A DNA stretch of 64,000 nt from JBOICV01 sp050740255 (GTDB lineage Bacteria; Pseudomonadota; Gammaproteobacteria; Nevskiales; JBOICV01), in assembly GCA_050740255.1 (NCBI GenBank), contig JBOICV010000141.1, positions 59,131-123,130 of the forward strand, in the 5' to 3' direction. This document shows positions 59,494-64,000 of the stretch, one piece after another. A program made the translations under genes and the position numbers. Each line of letters begins with the position of its first letter. Positions within the stretch are counted from its first letter, which is position 1. The notes under the pieces were generated by a model that made no database searches, was not told the DNA's origin, and saw nothing but the letters and a program-made list of their open reading frames with translations.

Positions 59494-60165
59494 TTATCCG
59501 GCCTGCTCGGCGGTTTCGGTGGCGGCCACTTTCACCGGCTCGAAGATCTCGCCCTTGAATATCCAGACCTTCACGCCAATCACGCCGTAAGTGGTCTTGG
59601 CCTCGGCCGTGCCGTAGTCAATGTCGGCGCGCAGGGTATGCAGCGGCACGCGGCCTTCGCGATACCATTCGCTGCGCGCGATCTCGGCGCCATTCAGGCG
59701 GCCGGATACGTTGATCTTGATACCGCCCGCGCCCAGACGCATGGTGTTCTGCACCGCACGCTTCATGGCGCGACGGAACATGATGCGGCGCTCAAGCTGC
59801 TGCGCAATGCTCTCGGCGACCAGCTTGGAGTCGAGCTCGGGCTTGCGCACTTCCTCAACCGCAAGCTGTACCGGCACTTTCATCAAGGCCGCCAACTCGG
59901 CGCGCAGCTTCTCGATGTCCTCGCCCTTCTTGCCGATCACGATGCCCGGACGCGCGGTATGCACCGTGATGCGCGCGCTCTTGGCGGGGCGATCAATCTG
60001 GATGCGCGATACCGACGCGCCGGCGAGCCGCTTGTTGAGAAAATCGCGCACCGCCATGTCGCTGGCCAGATTGGCCTTGAAGTCGCCGCGTTCGGCGTAC
60101 CAGCGCGAGCTCCAGTCGGTGGTAATGCCGAGCCGGAAACCGGTGGGATGGACTTTGTGACCCAT
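59494..60165 (-). CDS. rpsC: 30S ribosomal protein S3
   Basis: 223 residues from the ATG at 60165 (MGHKVHPTGFRLGITTDW). The KH-domain region is VIGKKGEDIEKLR. S3 sits at the mRNA entry. The longer open frame upstream enters the heptad repeats and is not coding. A 117-bp gap separates it from rplV. Confidence 0.97.
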   Translation of the reverse strand: MGHKVHPTGFRLGITTDWSSRWYAERGDFKANLASDMAVRDFLNKRLAGASVSRIQIDRPAKSARITVHTARPGIVIGKKGEDIEKLRAELAALMKVPVQLAVEEVRKPELDSKLVAESIAQQLERRIMFRRAMKRAVQNTMRLGAGGIKINVSGRLNGAEIARSEWYREGRVPLHTLRADIDYGTAEAKTTYGVIGVKVWIFKGEIFEPVKVAATETAEQAG

Positions 60166-60193
60166 AAATATTCCTCGCTTACGCTCGGTTCGT

Positions 60194-60221
60194 GAGACGG
60201 GAGGCGGGAGGCGGGAGGTGA
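60194..60221. repeat. Heptanucleotide repeat, plus-strand GAGGCGG array
   Basis: Four 7-mers: GAGACGG, GAGGCGG, GAGGCGG, GAGGTGA. It is inverted relative to the array at 60270-60297, so the two arms can fold into a large hairpin across the rplV-rpsC gap. Confidence 0.75.
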
Positions 60222-60269
60222 ACAAGCTCCACAGCCGCGCCGGCTACCGCCAACGGAATGATTTGTTTA

Positions 60270-60297
60270 CGCCTCTCGCCTCTCACCTCTCGCCTCC
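60270..60297. repeat. Heptanucleotide repeat overlapping the end of rplV
   Basis: Four 7-mers: CGCCTCT, CGCCTCT, CACCTCT, CGCCTCC (GAGGCGN on the transcript strand). They encode the last residues and stop of rplV (GGER-stop), then continue into the spacer, where the transcript reads GTAAACAA. Confidence 0.8.
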
Positions 60298-60633
60298 CGA
60301 TTTGCCGTCGGCCACGACCACAGTGATGTGGCTGGTCGGTTTAACGATGCGATCCGCACGCCCCTTGGCGCGGGGACGGGTACGCTTGAGCTGCGGGCCC
60401 TGGTCCACGTAAATGGTCTGTACCTTGAGCTCGTCCACGTCGGCGCCGGCGTTGTGCTCGGCGTTGGCGATCGCGCTCTCCAGAACTTTCTGCACCATCT
60501 TCGCGGCTTTCTGCGGATGGAAGCGCAGGATGTTCAGGGCGCGCTCCACCTTCTGGCCGCGCACCTGATCGGCCACCAGGCGGCACTTCTGGCTCGAAAC
60601 GCGGCCGAATTTAAGCTTGGCAATCGCTTGCAT
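60283..60633 (-). CDS. rplV: 50S ribosomal protein L22
   Basis: 116 residues from the ATG at 60633 (MQAIAKLKFGRVSSQKCRLVAD). A TTG six codons upstream overlaps rpsS and is unlikely. The hairpin region KRTRPRAKGRADRIVKPTSHITVVV reaches the exit tunnel. The last residues (GKSGGER) are encoded by a heptad repeat, so the C-terminal tail may vary between strains. Confidence 0.96.
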   Translation of the reverse strand: MQAIAKLKFGRVSSQKCRLVADQVRGQKVERALNILRFHPQKAAKMVQKVLESAIANAEHNAGADVDELKVQTIYVDQGPQLKRTRPRAKGRADRIVKPTSHITVVVADGKSGGER

Positions 60634-60647
60634 GGTCCGTTCTCTAT

Positions 60648-60965
60648 TCAAGCTTTGGGCGGGCCGCCGCTAGCGGCCGCAGCAGCCGCTTCGCTGGCTT
60701 TCTTGTCAGCCGCACCGTGGCTCTTGAAGATGCGCGTCGGTGCGAACTCACCCAGCTTGTGCGACACCATGTTCTCGGTGATGAACACCGGCATATGCTG
60801 CTTGCCGTTATGAATCGCAATGGTCAAGCCGACCATATCGGGCGTAATCATCGAGCGGCGCGACCAGGTCTTGATCGGCTTCTTGGCCCGCTGGTTCTGC
60901 ATGTCCGCCACCTTCTTGACGAGGTGATGGTCAACGAACGGGCCTTTCTTTAATGAACGCGGCAT
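60648..60965 (-). CDS. rpsS: 30S ribosomal protein S19
   Basis: 105 residues starting MPRSLKKGPFVDHHLVKKV, with TWSRRSMITPDMVGLTIAIHNGK. S19 is part of the 30S head. An Ala-rich C-terminal tail (KASEAAAAAASGGPPKA) extends beyond the family core. Confidence 0.97.
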   Translation of the reverse strand: MPRSLKKGPFVDHHLVKKVADMQNQRAKKPIKTWSRRSMITPDMVGLTIAIHNGKQHMPVFITENMVSHKLGEFAPTRIFKSHGAADKKASEAAAAAASGGPPKA

Positions 60966-60976
60966 GATGCTCTTCC

Positions 60977-61804
60977 TTACTTAGCCTTGCGCCGGCGCAG
61001 AATCATGCCGTCGGTGCGCTTGTTCTTGCGGGTCTTCAAACCCTTGGTCTGCTGGCCCCAGGGCGATACCGGATGCGGATTACCCTGGCCCGATTTACCC
61101 TCGCCACCACCGTGCGGATGGTCCACCGGATTCATGACCACGCCACGCACGGTTGGCCGGATACCGCGCCAGCGATTCGCGCCCGCTTTGCCGATCTGGC
61201 GCAGGTTGTGCTCCGAGTTGCCGACTTCGCCGATGACCGCGCGGCAATCAATGTGTACCTTGCGCGTCTCGCCAGAGCGCAGACGCAGCGTGGCGTATTC
61301 GCCCTCGCGCGCCAGAAACTGGATGCCGGCGCCGGCGCTGCGGGCGAGCTGCGCGCCCTTGCCGACCTTCAATTCCACACAGTGCACCGTGCCGCCGACC
61401 GGGATGTTGCGCAGTGACAGCGCGTTGCCCGGTTTGATCGGCGCTTCACGGCCGGACAGGAGCTCGTCGCCCGCGGCCAGACCCTTGGGCGCGATGATGT
61501 AGCGGCGCTCGCCGTCCTTGTACAACAGTAAGGCCAGATGCGCGCTGCGGTTGGGGTCGTATTCCAGCCGCTCTACCTTCGCCGGGATGCCGTCCTTGTC
61601 GCGCTTGAAATCCACCAGGCGGTAATGCTGCTTGTGGCCACCACCGATATGCCGCGTGGTGATGTGACCGTTGTTGTTGCGGCCGCCCCGATTGCTCTGC
61701 GGTTCGACCAGCGGGGCGTAGGGGTCGCCCTTGTACAAGTCGGGACTCTTCACCCGCACGACGAAACGACTGCCGGGCGAGGTGGGTTTGGATTTGATCA
61801 GCAT
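60977..61804 (-). CDS. rplB: 50S ribosomal protein L2
   Basis: 275 residues with the C-terminal signature RGVVMNPVDHPHGGGEGK, near the peptidyltransferase centre. The start MLIKSKPTSPGSRF is slightly unusual for the family but aligns with the N-terminus. Confidence 0.97.
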   Translation of the reverse strand: MLIKSKPTSPGSRFVVRVKSPDLYKGDPYAPLVEPQSNRGGRNNNGHITTRHIGGGHKQHYRLVDFKRDKDGIPAKVERLEYDPNRSAHLALLLYKDGERRYIIAPKGLAAGDELLSGREAPIKPGNALSLRNIPVGGTVHCVELKVGKGAQLARSAGAGIQFLAREGEYATLRLRSGETRKVHIDCRAVIGEVGNSEHNLRQIGKAGANRWRGIRPTVRGVVMNPVDHPHGGGEGKSGQGNPHPVSPWGQQTKGLKTRKNKRTDGMILRRRKAK

Positions 61805-61828
61805 GTCATTGCTCTCGTTTGCGCTGCC

Positions 61829-62140
61829 TTACTTCGCCGCGCCCAGCAAATCGAGTTCCTGGCCTTCCGCCAGCGTCACATAAGCCTTCTTCCAGTCCGA
61901 GCGCCGACCCCGCGCGCCACGGAATACCTTCTTCTTGCCCTTGACGTTGAGCGTCGTCACACCCGTGACCTTGACCTTGAACAGGTTCTGCACGGCGGCC
62001 TTGACCTCGGCCTTGGTGGCGTTGGGCAACACTTTGAACACGACCTGATTGGCCGCGGCCGCGATCAGACTGCCCTTCTCGGAGATATGCGGCGCCAGAA
62101 TCACCTGCAGCAGGCGCTCCTGTTTGATAACGAGGCTCAT
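61829..62140 (-). CDS. rplW: 50S ribosomal protein L23
   Basis: 103 residues (RLLQVILAPHISEKG, FKVLPNATKAEVKAAVQNLF). L23 is at the exit tunnel, where trigger factor and SRP bind. Its start overlaps the rplD stop by 4 bp. Confidence 0.97.
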   Translation of the reverse strand: MSLVIKQERLLQVILAPHISEKGSLIAAAANQVVFKVLPNATKAEVKAAVQNLFKVKVTGVTTLNVKGKKKVFRGARGRRSDWKKAYVTLAEGQELDLLGAAK

Positions 62141-62742
62141 GCCAGCTTCTCCTGCAGACGCTTCAGGGCGCCCACCGTGATCACAATCTTTTCGCGCGCG
62201 ACCAGTGCCACGGGATCCACATCGTCAACCCCGCAGACATCCACCCCCGGCAGATTGCGCGCGGCGAGACTCAGATTCTGGTTGTCCTCATGCGTTACCA
62301 GCAGCACATCTTCCACTTTGAGCGAGGCCAGCTCGCTCAACAGCAGCTTGGTCTTCGGCTGCTTTACTTCGAAATCCTTGACCACGATCAGACGCTCGAG
62401 CCGGTTTAGCTCGGACAGGATCGAGGCCAGCGCGCCGCGGTACATCTTGCGGTTCACTTTCTGCTCGAAGGAACGCGGCTTGGCCGCGAAGATGATGCCG
62501 CCGCCGCGCCACAAGGGGCTGCGGATCGTACCCGCACGAGCGTTGCCGGTACCCTTCTGCTTCCAGGGCTTGCGGCCGCCGCCACGCACTTCCGCGCGGG
62601 TCTTCTGCGCCTTGGTGCCCGCGCGGCCGCCCGCCATATAAGCAGTCACAACCTGATGCACGAGCGGGCCGTTGAACTCGGCGCCGAACAATTCCTTGTC
62701 CACCGTCACGCCGGTTTTTTCGTTATGTACGTTTAGTTTCAC
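62137..62742 (-). CDS. rplD: 50S ribosomal protein L4
   Basis: 201 residues from the GTG at 62742 (MKLNVHNEKTGVTVDK); the open frame continues upstream into rplC. It has the L4 signature RAGTKAQKTRAEVRGGGRKPWKQKGTGNARAG. In E. coli L4 also represses the S10 operon. The length equals that of E. coli L4. Confidence 0.96.
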   Translation of the reverse strand: MKLNVHNEKTGVTVDKELFGAEFNGPLVHQVVTAYMAGGRAGTKAQKTRAEVRGGGRKPWKQKGTGNARAGTIRSPLWRGGGIIFAAKPRSFEQKVNRKMYRGALASILSELNRLERLIVVKDFEVKQPKTKLLLSELASLKVEDVLLVTHEDNQNLSLAARNLPGVDVCGVDDVDPVALVAREKIVITVGALKRLQEKLA

Positions 62743-62758
62743 GTCGCGACTCCTGCCG

Positions 62759-63397
62759 TTAAGCCTTGGCTGCCGGGCGGACGATGAGGTCGCCGCCGCG
62801 CGAGCCGGGCACGCCGCCCTTGACCAGCAGCAGATTGCGTTCGACGTCCACCCGCACGACTTCGAGGTTTTGCACGCTGACCCGCTCGTTGCCGAGCTGG
62901 CCGGCCATTTTCTTGCCGGGGAATACGCGGCCCGGCGTCTGGCGCTGGCCGATAGAACCCGGCGAGCGGTGCGACAGCGAGTTGCCGTGGGTGGCGCGGC
63001 CGCCCTTGAAGTTGTGGCGCTTGACGACACCGGCGAAGCCCTTGCCGATCGAGGTGCCGGCAACGTCTACTAGCTCACCGGGCTTGAACTGGTCGGCCTT
63101 CAACTCGCCGCCAGCGGCCAGCTCGGTCTGGTCGTTTTCGGTGAGGCGGAATTCCCAGCTTCCGCGGCCCGCTTCCACGCCGGCCTTCTTGAAGTGACCG
63201 GCCATGGCCTTGGTCACGCGGGTGGCGCGGCGCGAGCCGACCGTCACCTGCACAGCGCGGTAGCCGTCGTTCTCGACCGTCTTGATCTGGGTAATGCGGT
63301 TGGGGCTGACCTCAATCACGGTCACCGGCACGGCGGCGCCGTCCTCGGTAAACACGCGGGTCATGCCGGCCTTGCGGCCAATCACGCCAATAGCCAT
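62759..63397 (-). CDS. rplC: 50S ribosomal protein L3
   Basis: 212 residues from the ATG at 63397 (MAIGVIGRKAGMTRVFTEDG), with GTSIGKGFAGVVKRHNFKGG and RQTPGRVFPGKKMAG. AAGAGG lies upstream of the start. It is 115 bp after rpsJ, a wider gap than elsewhere in the operon. Confidence 0.97.
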   Translation of the reverse strand: MAIGVIGRKAGMTRVFTEDGAAVPVTVIEVSPNRITQIKTVENDGYRAVQVTVGSRRATRVTKAMAGHFKKAGVEAGRGSWEFRLTENDQTELAAGGELKADQFKPGELVDVAGTSIGKGFAGVVKRHNFKGGRATHGNSLSHRSPGSIGQRQTPGRVFPGKKMAGQLGNERVSVQNLEVVRVDVERNLLLVKGGVPGSRGGDLIVRPAAKA

Positions 63398-63512
63398 CTC
63401 GTTAACCTCTTGCTTTTCGCCACAGCCCACCCGACTGTCGGGGAAGCGGGCGCTAGTTCAATTTCTGGTTGAATTTAAGTCGTCAGTTCAAACTTCAATC
63501 AGTGCAAATTTA
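63398..63512. other. AT-rich rpsJ-rplC spacer
   Basis: This spacer is AT-rich in an otherwise GC-rich operon and carries several TTGAA/TTCAA pentamers. A drifted copy of the rpsJ end (ATTGAACTAG against ATTGAATTAG) lies near 63453. No gene or terminator is seen. Confidence 0.4.
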
Positions 63513-63833
63513 CTAATTCAATTTAATCTGTGCGTCCACACCGGCCGCCAGTTCCAGCTTCATCAATGCGTCCACCGTTTTCTCGGTGGGATCCACAATT
63601 TCCATCACGCGCTTGTGGGTGCGGATCTCGTACTGGTCGCGCGCATCCTTGTCGGCGTGCGGTGAAACCAGAATCGTGAAACGCTCCTTGCGCGTCGGCA
63701 GCGGAATCGGCCCGCGCACCTGCGCACCCGTGCGCCGCGCGGTCTCGACGATTTCCTTGGCTGACTTGTCGATCAGCCGGTGATCGAAGGACTTCAGGCG
63801 GATGCGGATGTTTTGACGGGTCGTGCTGGCCAT
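63513..63833 (-). CDS. rpsJ: 30S ribosomal protein S10 / NusE
   Basis: 106 residues with IRIRLKSFDHRLIDKSAKEI and GPIPLPTRKERFTIL. S10 also acts as NusE in transcription antitermination. It starts 11 bp after tuf, so the S10 genes here are probably read from an upstream promoter with no separate leader in this gap. Confidence 0.97.
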   Translation of the reverse strand: MASTTRQNIRIRLKSFDHRLIDKSAKEIVETARRTGAQVRGPIPLPTRKERFTILVSPHADKDARDQYEIRTHKRVMEIVDPTEKTVDALMKLELAAGVDAQIKLN

Positions 63834-63844
63834 GACTGTTTCTC

Positions 63845-64000
63845 TTACTCCACAACCTTGGTAACCACCCCGGCGCCGACCGTCTTGCCGCCTTCGCGGA
63901 TGGCGAAGCGCAGGCCTTGGTCCATGGCGATCGGGTTGATCAGGTTCACGTTGATGGTCACGTTGTCGCCCGGCATCACCATCTCGGCGCCCTTGGGCAG
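63845..64000 (-). CDS. tuf: Elongation factor Tu, C-terminal part (gene cut by the window edge)
   Basis: The last 51 codons of EF-Tu: LPKGAEMVMPGDNVTVNINL, then FAIREGGKTVGAGVVTKVVE and a TAA stop. EF-Tu delivers aminoacyl-tRNA to the ribosome. The 5' part lies outside the window. The order tuf-rpsJ matches the junction of the str and S10 operons. Confidence 0.95.
   Translation of the reverse strand: MPKGAEMVMPGDNVTINVNLINPIAMDQGLRFAIREGGKTVGAGVVTKVVE

Noticed and set aside
60194..60297. CRISPR array in the rplV-rpsC gap
   Set aside because: The repeat unit is 7 bp with no spacers, and the arrays are inverted to each other. This is a tandem repeat, not CRISPR.

Overview
The window is GC-rich chromosomal DNA of a gammaproteobacterium. 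The evidence is a continuous S10-spc-alpha ribosomal superoperon directly behind tuf, a lexA/imuA/imuB/dnaE2 mutagenesis cassette, and several DUF1302/DUF1329 outer-membrane families typical of lipid-, hydrocarbon- and steroid-degrading Gammaproteobacteria. A relative of Nevskiales/Solimonadaceae is an inference from gene content, not a phylogenetic result.

Layout. (1) 1-10.3 kb, minus strand: two giant lipoproteins in tandem. One has two PHP-type metallohydrolase domains. The other fuses a neutral-ceramidase-like domain, a lipase-like serine hydrolase and an unrecognised C-terminal domain. They share an N-terminal motif, a long Gly/Ala/Ser tether and a homologous helical module. A LuxR-type regulator is divergent. 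(2) 11.6-16.3 kb: an acyl-CoA-binding protein, a WS/DGAT wax-ester synthase, a fatty-acid-hydroxylase/sterol-desaturase-family enzyme and a LolA/RseB-like periplasmic protein, with a divergent TetR regulator and a near-perfect operator palindrome. (3) 16.6-24.2 kb, minus strand: two further desaturase-family enzymes, DUF1302, DUF1329 and a penicillin-acylase-type lipoprotein, probably one operon, with a divergent AraC regulator. (4) 24.2-30.4 kb, plus strand: an acyl-CoA synthetase, an SRPBCC protein and two acyl-CoA dehydrogenases. (5) 30.4-36.6 kb, minus strand: a czcCBA-type metal efflux operon headed by a small His-rich membrane protein and a MerR-type 19-bp-spacer promoter. (6) 36.7-38.6 kb: an AraC regulator and a frameshifted alpha/beta hydrolase. 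(7) 38.6-44.6 kb: lexA divergent from imuA-imuB-dnaE2, with an 18-bp perfect palindrome between them. (8) 44.7-49.7 kb: two tandem DUF1302 paralogues, each with its own terminator. (9) 49.8-64 kb, minus strand: rplQ to rpsJ and the 3' end of tuf.

Regions 1-4 look like a lipid-handling island. Surface hydrolases could release acyl chains, outer-membrane DUF1302/DUF1329 proteins and desaturase-family enzymes could move and modify hydrophobic molecules, and the synthetase, ACBP, acyl-CoA dehydrogenases and WS/DGAT could activate, bind, oxidise or store them. That scheme is inference from families and gene order.

Repeats matter here. REP-like CCCTCTCCC hairpins sit between genes at four places. 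A heptanucleotide repeat (GAGGCGN) occupies two spacers inside the ribosomal operon. Strong hairpins fill the rpsD-rpoA gap. No tRNA, rRNA, CRISPR array, phage or intact insertion sequence was seen.
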